Below are positions 1 to 8,285 of a stretch of 64,000 nucleotides of DNA, piece by piece. Made by a program: the position numbers and the translations under genes. The number at the start of each line of letters is the position of its first letter. Positions within the stretch are counted from its first letter, which is position 1. A model generated the notes under the pieces. The model saw nothing but the letters and a program-made list of their open reading frames with translations. It was not told the origin of the DNA and ran no database searches. Source of the DNA: Granulicella pectinivorans. GTDB lineage: Bacteria > Acidobacteriota > Terriglobia > Terriglobales > Acidobacteriaceae. The DNA is taken from contig NZ_FOZL01000001.1 in NCBI RefSeq assembly GCF_900114625.1, forward strand, positions 930,001-994,000, written 5' to 3'.

Positions 1-54
1 CACCCCTACGACGACGTCCTGCAGCCGCCCGCCCGCACGGCGCTGCACGACTAA
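1..54 (+). CDS. C-terminal end of an upstream gene (partial)
   Basis: The first 18 codons of frame 1 are open and end at TAA (52-54), giving a tail that reads HPYDDVLQPPARTALHD. Too little remains to name a product. It is followed by about 127 bases of apparent leader before the flotillin gene. It could also be a chance open frame at the window edge. Confidence 0.4.
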   Translation, partial: HPYDDVLQPPARTALHD

Positions 55-181
55 ACAAGTTTCCCCGGGACAAGAGAGGCCGTTCCAGGGAGTTTTCACG
101 CAGCAAAGGCTGTCCTGCCCTCCGCGTCGCAACGGAGTAACCCCAACCCACTCACCCGCTCCAAAGGAGCATTAGAAAGTC

Positions 182-1636
182 ATGTCACTTTCCATTCCAG
201 TCATCGTAGGGCTTTGTGTCCTGGGTATCTTCATCCTCTTCTCCGCCGTGGGTAAGCTGTTCCGCAAGGTGGGGCCGAATGAGGCCGTGATCGTATACGG
301 TTACCGCGGGGCGCGTGTGATCACCAAAGGCGGCGCGGTGATCTTACCGGTGGTCGAAACGTATCGCGCGCTCACGCTCGAACTCATGAGCTTCGACGTA
401 GCTCCCCAGCAGGATCTCTACACCAAGCAGGGCGTAGCCGTCACCGTCGAGGCCGTGGCCCAGATCAAGGTGCGTTCGGATCACGAGTCCATCCTCACGG
501 CCGCCGAGCAGTTCCTCTCGAAATCGCCCGACCAGCGCGAAGGCCTCATCCGCCTCGTCATGGAAGGCCATCTCCGCGGCATCATCGGTCAGTTGACGGT
601 CGAGCAGATCGTCAAGGAGCCCGAGATGGTCGCCGAGCGCATGCGCGCCACCTGCATGGACGACATGTCCAAGATGGGGCTCGAGGTCGTCAGCTTCACC
701 ATCCGTGAGGTCCGCGACAAGAATGAGTACATCACCAACATGGGCCGTCCCGACGTAGCGCGCATCAAGCGCGACGCTGAGATCGCCGCCGCCGAAGCCG
801 AGCGCGATACTGCCATCCGTCGTGCCAACGCCCTCCGCGAAGCAGCCATCGCCAAGGCCGCCAGCGATCAGGACCGCGTCATCGCCGAGACCGCCTCGCT
901 CGGGAAACAGGCCGAGGCCCAGCGCGACCTCGACATCCAGAAGGCGCAGTTCACCGAGCAGAGCCGCAAGCAGGAGGCCCAGGCCGACAAGGCGTACGAA
1001 CTCCAGACCAACGTCATGCAGCAGCAGGTTGTCGCGGAACAGGTCAAGGTCCTTCAGATCGAGAAGATGGCTCAGGTCAAGGTGCAGGAGGCTGAAATCC
1101 TCCGTCACGAGGCCGAGTTGATTTCGACCATCCTCAAGGGCTCGGAAGTCGAAGCCAAGCGCATCCAGAACATTGCTGCGGCGGAAAAGGCTCGCGCCAC
1201 CATCGAGGCCGAAGGTAAGGCTGCCGCACAGCGCGTACAAGGCGAGGCGCAGGCTGCCATCACTCGTCTCCAGGGTCAGGCCGAAGCCGACGTCATCTTC
1301 CAAAAGGGCGAGGCCGAGGCCAAGGCGATGAACGTGAAGGCCGAAGCGTACCAGGAGTGGACGCAGGCCGCGGTCGTCGACAAGCTCATCACCAACATGG
1401 CGGATGTAGTCCGTGCCATGGCCGAGCCGCTGTCGAAGGTCGACAAGATCACCATCATCTCCACCGGCGACGAGGGAGGCGGCATGGGGGCCAACCGCGT
1501 CACCGGCGAGATCACCAAGATCGCCGCGCAGGTCCCCGCACTGCTCGAATCCCTCACGGGTCTCAAGCTCGCCGACCTCATGGGTCAGGTCAAGCCAATG
1601 GCTCCCCGCAAGGACGACTCGACACCCAACACGTAA
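182..1636 (+). CDS. Flotillin-like SPFH/band 7 membrane protein
   Basis: This 484-residue protein has one N-terminal membrane segment (about residues 5-25), then an SPFH/band 7 domain (about 28-200, with the typical start KVGPNEAVIVYG). A long Ala/Glu/Gln-rich coiled coil follows (about 200-390, repeated AEAERD- and EAEAK-type runs), then a short flotillin-type C-terminus. This is the layout and usual length of bacterial flotillins (FloT/YuaG), which scaffold ordered membrane microdomains. It is followed on the same strand by a tiny membrane protein and a PspA homologue, a grouping that suggests membrane-integrity or envelope-stress work. The ATG lies shortly after a purine-rich AAAGGAGC stretch. 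The family call is firm; the exact role is inferred. Confidence 0.9.
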   Translation: MSLSIPVIVGLCVLGIFILFSAVGKLFRKVGPNEAVIVYGYRGARVITKGGAVILPVVETYRALTLELMSFDVAPQQDLYTKQGVAVTVEAVAQIKVRSDHESILTAAEQFLSKSPDQREGLIRLVMEGHLRGIIGQLTVEQIVKEPEMVAERMRATCMDDMSKMGLEVVSFTIREVRDKNEYITNMGRPDVARIKRDAEIAAAEAERDTAIRRANALREAAIAKAASDQDRVIAETASLGKQAEAQRDLDIQKAQFTEQSRKQEAQADKAYELQTNVMQQQVVAEQVKVLQIEKMAQVKVQEAEILRHEAELISTILKGSEVEAKRIQNIAAAEKARATIEAEGKAAAQRVQGEAQAAITRLQGQAEADVIFQKGEAEAKAMNVKAEAYQEWTQAAVVDKLITNMADVVRAMAEPLSKVDKITIISTGDEGGGMGANRVTGEITKIAAQVPALLESLTGLKLADLMGQVKPMAPRKDDSTPNT

Positions 1637-1728
1637 ACCAGACCCCCCGCCCGGCCCAACCAGCCGAGCGGGGGCCGTCCCTCACAACTGGCAACTGACA
1701 ACTTCATCACTGGCCCCTGGAGGCCGTC

Positions 1729-1959
1729 ATGCTCACCCTTCTCATCCTCGCTCCTGTCTTCGTCGTCGTCCTGGTCATCACCACGCTGGTGCGCCTGCTC
1801 GTCGGTCCTCTGCGCTACCACCCTCGTTATCACCGTCATTTCTATGGCTACGACCCCTACGGTTGCGGCGGCTGGGGTTATCGCCGTCATCGATTCGGGG
1901 GCCTCGGACTCATCCTCTTCCTCACCGCCGTAGACCGCTTCTTCGACCGCCACTTCTAA
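1729..1959 (+). CDS. Small His/Tyr/Gly-rich membrane protein
   Basis: A 76-residue protein with a hydrophobic segment at residues 3-27, a middle region rich in His, Arg, Tyr and Gly (about 30-58), and a second short hydrophobic stretch (59-68). I do not recognise a named family. A GGAGG ribosome-binding site sits 6 bases before the ATG, which supports real translation. It lies between flotillin and pspA on the same strand and is followed by a strong hairpin, so it may be co-transcribed with flotillin. A small membrane partner of the flotillin/PspA pair is a reasonable guess, not shown by the sequence. Confidence 0.65.
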   Translation: MLTLLILAPVFVVVLVITTLVRLLVGPLRYHPRYHRHFYGYDPYGCGGWGYRRHRFGGLGLILFLTAVDRFFDRHF

Positions 1960-1978
1960 ACCGCCGCAACACCGGGTG

Positions 1979-2008
1979 CCCCACATCTCGCTTCTGAGAT
2001 GTGGGTTT
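1979..2008 (+). terminator. Hairpin terminator or palindromic repeat
   Basis: A perfect 10-bp stem, CCCACATCTC (1980-1989) with GAGATGTGGG (1996-2005), encloses a 6-base loop and is followed by only three T. It lies 20 bases after the preceding stop codon. It may terminate the flotillin transcript, or be one of the dispersed palindromic repeats common in these intergenic regions. Confidence 0.55.
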
Positions 2009-2063
2009 CGACTTACCGCGGAACCCCACCGGAACCCGCATCCAAGCTCAGAAAGGAACCACC

Positions 2064-2726
2064 ATGGCCCTCCTCGAACGCGTCTCCACTCTCCTCCGTG
2101 CCAACATCAACGACCTCATCGAGCGCGCCGAGGATCCTGAAAAGCTCGCGAAGCAACTCGTCCTCGACATGGAAAACCAACTCCTCCAGGTCAAGACCCA
2201 GGTCGCCATCGCCATCGCCGACCAGCATCTCCTCCAGAAGAAGCGCAAGGAGCACGAGACCGCCGCCACCGAGTGGCATCGCAAGGCCGAACTCGCCGTC
2301 GACAAGGGGCAGGACGACCTCGCCCGCGCCGCCCTCGAGCGTGCGCTCTCCAGCCAGGCCCTCGCCGAAGGCTTCACCCAGCAGCTCGAAGACCAGACCA
2401 CCGAGACCGAGAACCTCCGCGGAGCCTTCCAGCGCCTCCAGCAGAAGCTCACCGAGACCCGCACCGCCACCGAGCTGCTCATCTCCCGCAACCGCCGAGC
2501 CCGCGCCATCCAGAAAGCGCAGAGCACCAGCGTAGCCAACCCCGCCGCCACCCTCGGACGCCTCCGCACCACCATCCAGCAGGTGGAGTCCGGCAACGCC
2601 GCGCAACAGGCCCTCCTCGCCGACCCCGGCCTCAACGCCCGCTTCGAATCCATGGAACGCGACGACAAGGTCGAAGCTCTGCTCGCCGATCTCAAGTCGC
2701 GCCAGCAGAACCGTCTTCTCCAGTAA
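2064..2726 (+). CDS. pspA: PspA/IM30 family envelope-stress protein
   Basis: A 220-residue, almost wholly alpha-helical protein. It begins MALLERVSTLLRANINDLIE and continues EDPEKLAKQLVLDMENQL, the conserved amphipathic N-terminal helix and first coiled coil of the PspA/IM30 (ESCRT-III-like) family, and its length is normal for the family. Such proteins bind stressed membranes and limit proton leakage. I chose the ATG at 2064 rather than an upstream in-frame ATG at 2001 because AAAGGAA stands just before it, the family N-terminus begins here, and the upstream part overlaps the preceding hairpin. It follows flotillin and a small membrane protein; PspA and flotillin are often functionally linked in other bacteria. 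Confidence 0.92.
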   Translation: MALLERVSTLLRANINDLIERAEDPEKLAKQLVLDMENQLLQVKTQVAIAIADQHLLQKKRKEHETAATEWHRKAELAVDKGQDDLARAALERALSSQALAEGFTQQLEDQTTETENLRGAFQRLQQKLTETRTATELLISRNRRARAIQKAQSTSVANPAATLGRLRTTIQQVESGNAAQQALLADPGLNARFESMERDDKVEALLADLKSRQQNRLLQ

Positions 2727-2765
2727 AAGCATGCGGACCGGCTGTTATGATTCACACCTGCCCGC

Positions 2766-4190
2766 ATGCAAAATCTCGTTCGTCTCCTTCTCCTGGCCGT
2801 CATCGCGTCACCCCTGTGCGTCCAGAAAACGCTCGCCCAGAATCCGCTCGCTCAAAATCTGCCCGCCCAGAAACCGGTCGCCCAGAAGCAGCCAGACCCT
2901 GCGCCTGCACCCGCACCCGTGCCGGTCGCCAGCCTCCACGGCATTGTGCGCGACGAGATGACGCACAAACCCCTCGCCGGCGCGCGCGTCCAGCTCGTCT
3001 GGATCACGCCTCACTCCAAGATCCCCCGGGGCACGACCACCACCTCGCTCCCCGACGGCACCTACAGCTTCAGCCAGCTCACGCAACACCCGTATCTCCT
3101 TGTCGCCACGCAGCCCCACTATCTCCGCCGCACCGTCTTCGCCAGCCCCCTCGGCGAGGGCCAGCTCGAGCTCCTGCCCGGAAGCGACCGCGCCATCGAT
3201 CTCAGCCTCCTCCCCGAAGCCGCCATCGACGGAACCGTCACCGACGCCTCCGGCGCCCCCATCCCCGGAGTCTCCGTCGCCGCCATACGTGAGCGCCTCA
3301 CCCACGGCGTCCTCACCTACGACTACACCGACGACGGCACCCACCAGACCAGCCCTCCCGCCGTCACCGATCCCTCCGGCCACTACCGCATCGGCAGCCT
3401 GCCCGAAGGCACCTACGCCGTCCTCGCCCTCCGCGACCCCCTCCAGACCGCCCCCACGCCCTCCGCAACCACCGCCGTCGACAACGGCAGCCTCCCCGTC
3501 TACCTCGGTGGAGGCTTCTCCCTCGCCCACGCCGCCCGCCTCACCCTCAATCCCGGCGCGACGTACCACGCCAACTTCAGACTCACCCCGCACAAGCGGC
3601 ACATGATCCGCGGCGCCCTCAACTTCACCGTGACGCCTGACCCAAGGTTCGACCAGCCCATCGCCAGCCTCGACGAACCCTTCGACGGCCCCCGCAACTT
3701 CCAGCCCTGGAACCTCACCTACGACCGCAGGAAGGCAACCTACGAGCTCGGCCCCCTCGTCCCCGGGGACTACACCCTCACCCTTGCCACCGGCCTCGAC
3801 TTCGAGAAAGACCTCTACGCCCGCAAGACCATCACCGTAGCCGACACCGACCTCGACCACGTCGACCTCACCCTCAGCCCGCGCTTCTCCCTCAACGTCC
3901 GCATCATCACCAACCGCATCCTCCCCCGCGGCGAAAAGGCCCCACTCCTGCGCCTCCACCGCGACGGCGACCCATTCACCGAGTCAGGCGTCCCCATCGA
4001 CCGCTCCGGCGCCCTCGCCTTCCTCAACCTCGAACCCGGCCACTACACCCTGCACCTCATCGCCCAGGAAGGCATCTCCATCGAGTCCGCCCGCTTCGCC
4101 GGCCAGGACGTCCTCGCCCGCGGCCTCACCCTGAAAGGCCCGTCAGACGCCTTCCTCGAAGTCACCCTCACCCCCCGCCCCCCGCGCTAA
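2766..4190 (+). CDS. Secreted carboxypeptidase-regulatory-like domain protein
   Basis: This 474-residue protein starts with a signal peptide (MQNLVRLLLLAVIASPLCV), followed by a degenerate repeat with the unit AQK/AQN and a Pro/Ala linker to about residue 60. It then has tandem Ig-like carboxypeptidase-regulatory domains, seen in segments such as LHGIVRDEMTHKPLAGARV and IDGTVTDASGAPIPGVSV. No peptidase catalytic motif and no TonB plug or barrel is visible, so it is probably an exported carbohydrate-binding or scaffold protein. Proteins of this kind are abundant in Acidobacteriota. It starts 40 bases after pspA; a TATGAT box at 2746-2751 suggests its own promoter with a very short leader. Confidence 0.75.
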   Translation: MQNLVRLLLLAVIASPLCVQKTLAQNPLAQNLPAQKPVAQKQPDPAPAPAPVPVASLHGIVRDEMTHKPLAGARVQLVWITPHSKIPRGTTTTSLPDGTYSFSQLTQHPYLLVATQPHYLRRTVFASPLGEGQLELLPGSDRAIDLSLLPEAAIDGTVTDASGAPIPGVSVAAIRERLTHGVLTYDYTDDGTHQTSPPAVTDPSGHYRIGSLPEGTYAVLALRDPLQTAPTPSATTAVDNGSLPVYLGGGFSLAHAARLTLNPGATYHANFRLTPHKRHMIRGALNFTVTPDPRFDQPIASLDEPFDGPRNFQPWNLTYDRRKATYELGPLVPGDYTLTLATGLDFEKDLYARKTITVADTDLDHVDLTLSPRFSLNVRIITNRILPRGEKAPLLRLHRDGDPFTESGVPIDRSGALAFLNLEPGHYTLHLIAQEGISIESARFAGQDVLARGLTLKGPSDAFLEVTLTPRPPR

Positions 4191-4203
4191 CTTCCGTGGC
4201 GAA

Positions 4204-4319
4204 TCGCCTTTGCCTTGGCCTTGGTTTCTTTGCCTTGGTCTTGGCTTCTAGATACCCCAAGGCTTCAGCCTTGGGTCTCACAGGGATGCCAAGGAACCGG
4301 GTTTAGCCCCTGGGGTATC
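4204..4319. repeat. Palindromic intergenic repeat upstream of ruvA
   Basis: Degenerate copies of TTTGCCTTGG (about 4208-4244) are followed by an imperfect long inverted repeat. The outer arms are GATACCCC (4251-4258) and GGGGTATC (4312-4319). The inner hairpin is CCAAGGCT (4257-4264) with AGCCTTGG (4267-4274). The core GGCTTCAGCC (4262-4271) recurs in the large element at 12024-12033. It looks like a REP-type repeat family member. Confidence 0.65.
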
Positions 4320-4425
4320 AAGTTCTAAGGCATCCACGAAGATGAGAAGCGCGGTATCCGTCAGGGGTATGCCTTCTTGCCTCGGCCGCGACTCCGTCAG
4401 GCAATCGACCCTGCCCCACCCCTCG

Positions 4426-4431
4426 TACACT
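4426..4431 (+). promoter_or_regulatory. Predicted -10 box of ruvA (leaderless type)
   Basis: TACACT ends 6 bases before the ruvA ATG, with ATCGAC (4404-4409) as a weak -35 at 16 bases. There is no Shine-Dalgarno between the box and the start, so the mRNA may begin at or near the ATG. Confidence 0.45.
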
Positions 4432-4437
4432 AGACGC

Positions 4438-5037
4438 ATGATCGCTCACCTCCGCGGACGTCTCCTCGCCAAATTCCCCAACCAGGCCATCGTCGAGTGC
4501 GGCGGCGTGGGCTACGACGTAGCCATCTCGGTCACCACCTTTTCAGCCCTGCCCAACGAAGGCGCCGAAGCCACCCTGCACATCTTCACCAAGGTAGCCG
4601 AGGACCAGCTCGCCCTCTTCGGCTTCGCGGAGATGCAGGAGAAGCGCCTCTTCGAAAAGCTCCTCACCATCACCGGCATCGGCCCCAAGCTGGCCATCAC
4701 GGTCCTCAGCGGCATCGCCGCCGAACGCCTCGTCAACGCCATCCGCTCCGCCGACCACGCCACCCTCACTCGCATCCCTGGCATCGGCAAAAAGACCGCA
4801 GAACGCGTCGTTCTCGAGCTCAAAGACAAGCTCGACGACCTGGCTTTCCCATCCCTGGAGCACACGCCCACCCATCACCACACGCCCGCAGCCGAAGACG
4901 CCTTGTCCGCTCTGGTGAACCTGGGCTACCCAAGACCCGCCGCGCAAAAGGCCATCGACACCGTGATGGCCAAGCACCCGGAAGCAGCCGGAGACTTCGA
5001 AACCCTCTTCCGAGCCGCGATGGCTTCGGTCCGCTAA
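4438..5037 (+). CDS. ruvA: Holliday junction branch-migration subunit RuvA
   Basis: A 199-residue protein, the normal RuvA length. It begins MIAHLRGRLLAKFPNQAIVE, the OB-fold domain that forms the tetrameric junction-binding face. Two helix-hairpin-helix motifs follow (GIGPKLAITVLSGI and RIPGIGKKTAERVV), then a flexible His/Thr-rich linker and the C-terminal RuvB-contacting domain (about 150-199, NLGYPRPAAQKAI). I chose the ATG at 4438 because the family N-terminus starts there; upstream in-frame codons have no homology and run into the repeat. ruvB and ruvC are not adjacent, so the gene stands alone here. Confidence 0.96.
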   Translation: MIAHLRGRLLAKFPNQAIVECGGVGYDVAISVTTFSALPNEGAEATLHIFTKVAEDQLALFGFAEMQEKRLFEKLLTITGIGPKLAITVLSGIAAERLVNAIRSADHATLTRIPGIGKKTAERVVLELKDKLDDLAFPSLEHTPTHHHTPAAEDALSALVNLGYPRPAAQKAIDTVMAKHPEAAGDFETLFRAAMASVR

Positions 5038-5142
5038 CCCCGAGCAACGCGAGGGCCGCACGATTTTGCAGCGCCACGACCGGTATACACACCACGAAGA
5101 CCCTGCCGCAGGCCCCGTGGTCGCCGTCCGCGCAGGGCGCTC

Positions 5143-5898
5143 TTAAGCTCTGCGCCGGTACTTGATCGCGAACTCATACCCCGGGTTTGGCGGAAACAGC
5201 TTCGCCACGTGCCGCAGCCTCTCCGCCAGACCCTGCGGAGCCAGCAGCGGATACTCCCGCTCCCGCAGCTCCGAGTAGTCGAAGTCCACCGACAGCGACA
5301 GCAGGTAGATCGCCAGCGCATCCGAGAACGCCGCCTCCAGAAACATCGTCTTGCCCTTCTCATCGACGCTGCCCTTGGTCGCCAGAGCCTGATTCCGGCC
5401 CTCCCACGCATCCTGGCTGGTCTCGCCCCGCACCTCGTCCTTGGCCTGCGTCCAGCACAGCTCCGCAAAGCTCGGCGGCACACCCGCCACCTCCACAAAC
5501 GCATGCCCGACATTGATGAACAGCTCAAACGCAATCGCGAACTTGTCGCCCAGCAGCCGCGTCGAAAGAAACACCCCGTCCTTCGTGCCCAGGCTCACAT
5601 TGCGGTGACAGATCGCGTCGTCGGCGAGCTCCGGCGTATACGCGGTCGCGATCATCGTCTCCGCCTCCGCACCCCGGCGGCTTCCGTTCATCGCCAGCGG
5701 TACAAAGAAGAACTCCTTCAGTGTCAGCGTTCCCGCCACCACCCACGGAATCGCCTGTACCAGCCGCTCGATCTCTCCCGGAGTCAGCGCAGGCTCGCCA
5801 TAGATGCCATACGCGACGCCATTCGGCGCACGCTGCGTCCCCGCATCGCGTGCGACATCAACGGCGCGGATAAGACCTTTGCTGCTCCCTTCGGCCAT
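5143..5898 (-). CDS. Conserved hypothetical protein
   Basis: A 251-residue protein of unknown function, with no signal peptide or membrane segment. The sequence looks globular and soluble, with motifs such as GVAYGIYGEPALTPGEIERL near the N-terminus and SLSVDFDYSELREREYPLL near the C-terminus. I do not recognise a family. The start at 5898 (MAEGSSKGL) is preferred over an upstream in-frame ATG at 5955 because the extra residues lie inside the divergent gene that begins at 5919. It is divergent from that gene with only 20 bases between the two start codons, so the two promoters must overlap. Confidence 0.65.
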   Translation of the reverse strand: MAEGSSKGLIRAVDVARDAGTQRAPNGVAYGIYGEPALTPGEIERLVQAIPWVVAGTLTLKEFFFVPLAMNGSRRGAEAETMIATAYTPELADDAICHRNVSLGTKDGVFLSTRLLGDKFAIAFELFINVGHAFVEVAGVPPSFAELCWTQAKDEVRGETSQDAWEGRNQALATKGSVDEKGKTMFLEAAFSDALAIYLLSLSVDFDYSELREREYPLLAPQGLAERLRHVAKLFPPNPGYEFAIKYRRRA

Positions 5899-5904
5899 AC
5901 GAGG

Positions 5905-5910
5905 TATTCT
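5905..5910 (+). promoter_or_regulatory. Predicted -10 box in a 20-base divergent gap
   Basis: TATTCT ends 8 bases before the ATG at 5919, with no Shine-Dalgarno between. The whole intergenic gap is 20 bases, so any -35 lies inside the divergent gene. This fits a leaderless transcript. Confidence 0.4.
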
Positions 5911-5918
5911 ATCTGTAG

Positions 5919-6230
5919 ATGACGATGACCACGGACATGACCAATTCGACCGCACCCGTAAAGCCCGGAACGCTCTTCGGCATCCCCGTGGGTGAGCTCG
6001 GCTGGTTCGCCAGCCTGTTGATGGGCACCGCGGTCGGCTTCGCGGCTTTCTTCGCCGCGACCTTTGTCGGCATCATCTCCATCATGGCGATCAACACCAT
6101 CGGCCACCACGCCATCGACTACTCCCTCGCGTACAAGCGGATCGGCCTGCCCATCGGCCTCCTCGTCATCGCGGTGGCCTACGCGTACCTCGCCACCCTC
6201 TGGACGAAACGCATCCTCCGCAAGGCCTAG
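5919..6230 (+). CDS. Small two-helix membrane protein
   Basis: A 103-residue protein with a polar N-terminus (about 1-25), a hydrophobic segment at about 28-60 (GWFASLLMGTAVGFAAFF and beyond), and a second at about 75-95 (IGLPIGLLVIAVAYAYLATL). It ends in a basic tail, WTKRILRKA. The positive C-terminus predicts a cytoplasmic tail. No named family is recognised. ATG codons at 5919, 5925 and 5937 are all possible starts; 5919 is used because a TATTCT box lies 8 bases before it. Function unknown. Confidence 0.6.
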   Translation: MTMTTDMTNSTAPVKPGTLFGIPVGELGWFASLLMGTAVGFAAFFAATFVGIISIMAINTIGHHAIDYSLAYKRIGLPIGLLVIAVAYAYLATLWTKRILRKA

Positions 6231-6315
6231 ACGTTCCTGGAACCGCCGGGATACGCGTCAGGAAGTGACTTTTGTTACTCTTCCTTCACGCAACATTTCC
6301 GGAGGCTTTCCCCGC

Positions 6316-8130
6316 ATGTCCATCGCTCGCCGTTTTGTGAGCCGCAGCATCTGCTCGGCCACCATCGCCTGTCTCGTTCTGCCCAATCTTGCCTTGGCGC
6401 AGAAGAAGTCCGAAACCAAGGCTGAGAAGAAGTCCGAAGGCTACTACGGACCCCAGCCCGCCGTGGAAGACATCGACCTCACCATGTACGCCCGCATCCG
6501 CGCCGAAGGCCTCCAGCACTCGCACGTCATGCAGTTCGCCGGAGCCCTCACCGACGGCATTGGCCCCCGCCTCACCGGATCGCCCAACATGGCCAAGGCT
6601 AACGCCTGGACCCGCGACACGCTAACGAAGATCGGCCTCGAAAACGCCCACCTCGAAGACTGGGGCGAGTTCGGCATGGGCTGGCAGCAGATCAACACCT
6701 GGGCCCGCATGGTCTCGCCCGACCCCGAACCCCTCTGGCTCCAGGCCGCGCCCTGGTCCCCCGCCACCAAGGGCCCCGTCACCGGCGAAGCCGTCCTCAT
6801 CGACCTCGCCGCCACCCCCAGCCTCGACGCCTACAAGGGCAAGCTCGCCGGAAAAATCGTCCTCCTCGGCGCCATGCGCCCCACCGGCGACATCACCGAG
6901 CCCCTCTTCCACCGCTACACCGAAGCCGAGCTCAAGGAGATGGAAGGCCCCCAGGCCCCCCGCGCCGGAGCCGCTCCCAACATCCAGCAGCTCCTCGCCG
7001 ACCGCCAGCGCCTCGCCGCCCTCCGCACCCAGGCCCTCAAGATGATGCAGGAAGAAGGCGTCGCCGCCATCATCACCCCCACCCGCGACAGCGGCGAAAA
7101 CGGCGGCACCGGCATCATCTTCGACGACAACGGAGCCAACCTCTCCCGCACCGCCTCCCAGGCCAGCGGCAAGGTCGAAATCCCCAACGCCGTCATGATG
7201 ATCGAGCACTACAACCGCCTCGGCCGCATGCTCCAGAACAAGGTCCCCGTCACCCTCGAGGTCAACATCGACACCAGGTTCACCGGCGACCACGAGCACG
7301 GCTTCAACACCGTCGCCGAGATCCCCGGCACCGACCCCAAGCTCAAGGACCAGGTCGTCATGGTCGGCGGCCACCTCGACTCCTGGATCTCCGGCACCGG
7401 CGCCACCGACAACGGAGCCGGCTCCATCGTCGCCATGGAAGCCGTCCGCATCCTCAAGGCCCTCAACATTAAGCCCAAACGCACCATCCGCATCGCCCTC
7501 TGGTCCGGTGAGGAAGAAGGCCTCTACGGCTCCCTCGGCTACGTCAAGCAGCACTTCGGCGAGTTCGCCGCTCCCGCCACGCCCGACCCCGCCGGCATGC
7601 CCGCCTTCATGTCCACCAACCGCGGCCCCCTCAAGACCACCAAGGAGTGGGAGACCCTCGACGCCTACTACAACCTCGACAACGGCACCGGCATGGTCCG
7701 CGGCGTCTACACCCAGGGCAACTTCGCCATCGCCCCCATCTTCCGCCAGTGGATCGCGCCCCTCCACGACATGGGCGTCACCACCATCACCACCCGCAAC
7801 ACCGGCGGCACCGACCACCTCGCCTTCGACGCCGTCGGCCTCCCTGGCTTCCAGTTCATCCAGGACCCCATGGACTACGAAACCCGCACCCACCACTCCG
7901 ACATGGACACCTACGATCGCCTCCACCCGGCCGACCTCATGCAGGCCGCCATCGTCGAGGCCATCTTCCTCTACAACACCTCGGAGCGCGAGGCCATGAT
8001 GCCCCGCAAGCCCTTCCCCCACCCGGAGAACGAGCGCCAGATGACCGCGCCCATCCCCGGCATCTACCCCAACGCCACCGGCGAGCCCGACGCCCCCGGC
8101 GGAGCAGGCCGCCGTCGCGGCGGCCAATAA
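6316..8130 (+). CDS. Secreted M28-family metallopeptidase with PA-like insert
   Basis: This 604-residue protein has a signal peptide (MSIARRFVSRSICSATIACL, Ala-Gln cleavage near residue 29). A protease-associated-like region spans about residues 130-330, and a Peptidase M28 zinc domain follows. The metal and catalytic signatures are GGHLDSW (His353, Asp355), GATDNGAG (Asp365), WSGEEEGLYGS (Glu400/401) and a late RTHHSDMDTYD. M28 enzymes are co-catalytic di-zinc aminopeptidases or carboxypeptidases. The ATG at 6316 follows GGAGG at the usual distance; the longer upstream frame has no homology. The transcript ends at a strong hairpin just after the stop. Most likely it is a periplasmic or extracellular aminopeptidase for peptide scavenging. 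Confidence 0.92.
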   Translation: MSIARRFVSRSICSATIACLVLPNLALAQKKSETKAEKKSEGYYGPQPAVEDIDLTMYARIRAEGLQHSHVMQFAGALTDGIGPRLTGSPNMAKANAWTRDTLTKIGLENAHLEDWGEFGMGWQQINTWARMVSPDPEPLWLQAAPWSPATKGPVTGEAVLIDLAATPSLDAYKGKLAGKIVLLGAMRPTGDITEPLFHRYTEAELKEMEGPQAPRAGAAPNIQQLLADRQRLAALRTQALKMMQEEGVAAIITPTRDSGENGGTGIIFDDNGANLSRTASQASGKVEIPNAVMMIEHYNRLGRMLQNKVPVTLEVNIDTRFTGDHEHGFNTVAEIPGTDPKLKDQVVMVGGHLDSWISGTGATDNGAGSIVAMEAVRILKALNIKPKRTIRIALWSGEEEGLYGSLGYVKQHFGEFAAPATPDPAGMPAFMSTNRGPLKTTKEWETLDAYYNLDNGTGMVRGVYTQGNFAIAPIFRQWIAPLHDMGVTTITTRNTGGTDHLAFDAVGLPGFQFIQDPMDYETRTHHSDMDTYDRLHPADLMQAAIVEAIFLYNTSEREAMMPRKPFPHPENERQMTAPIPGIYPNATGEPDAPGGAGRRRGGQ

Positions 8131-8144
8131 CAAACCCGTCAACC

Positions 8145-8186
8145 AAGGCCCCGTCCGCACATGCAGACGGGGCCTTTGCCCTTTTG
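8145..8186 (+). terminator. Rho-independent terminator of the M28 peptidase gene
   Basis: The stem AAGGCCCCGTC (8145-8155) pairs with GACGGGGCCTT (8166-8176) and is followed by TGCCCTTTT. It begins 15 bases after the stop codon. Confidence 0.8.
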
Positions 8187-8234
8187 GTTGTCATTCCCGA
8201 AGGGAATCTGCTTCTGCCTTTGCCTTGCCGTTGT
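8182..8234. repeat. Short palindromic repeat, copy 1
   Basis: A TTTTGGTTGTC lead-in, the palindrome ATTCCCGAAGGGAAT (8193-8207) and a CTGCCTTTGCCTTG tail. A closely matching copy lies in reverse orientation at 52549-52593, in both cases just after a gene's 3' end. The same palindrome also sits inside the large element at 12067-12083 and 33892-33908. Confidence 0.75.
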
Positions 8235-8260
8235 CTTCGCGGAGACGAGTTGGCATCAAA

Positions 8261-8275
8261 GTAGCAATATGCTAC
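8261..8275. promoter_or_regulatory. Candidate operator of the toxin-antitoxin operon
   Basis: A dyad with arms GTAGCA and TGCTAC around a 3-base centre ends 10 bases before the antitoxin start codon. Antitoxins commonly bind such palindromes to repress their own operon, so autoregulation is likely but unproven. Confidence 0.5.
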
Positions 8276-8285
8276 CGTCAGCATC

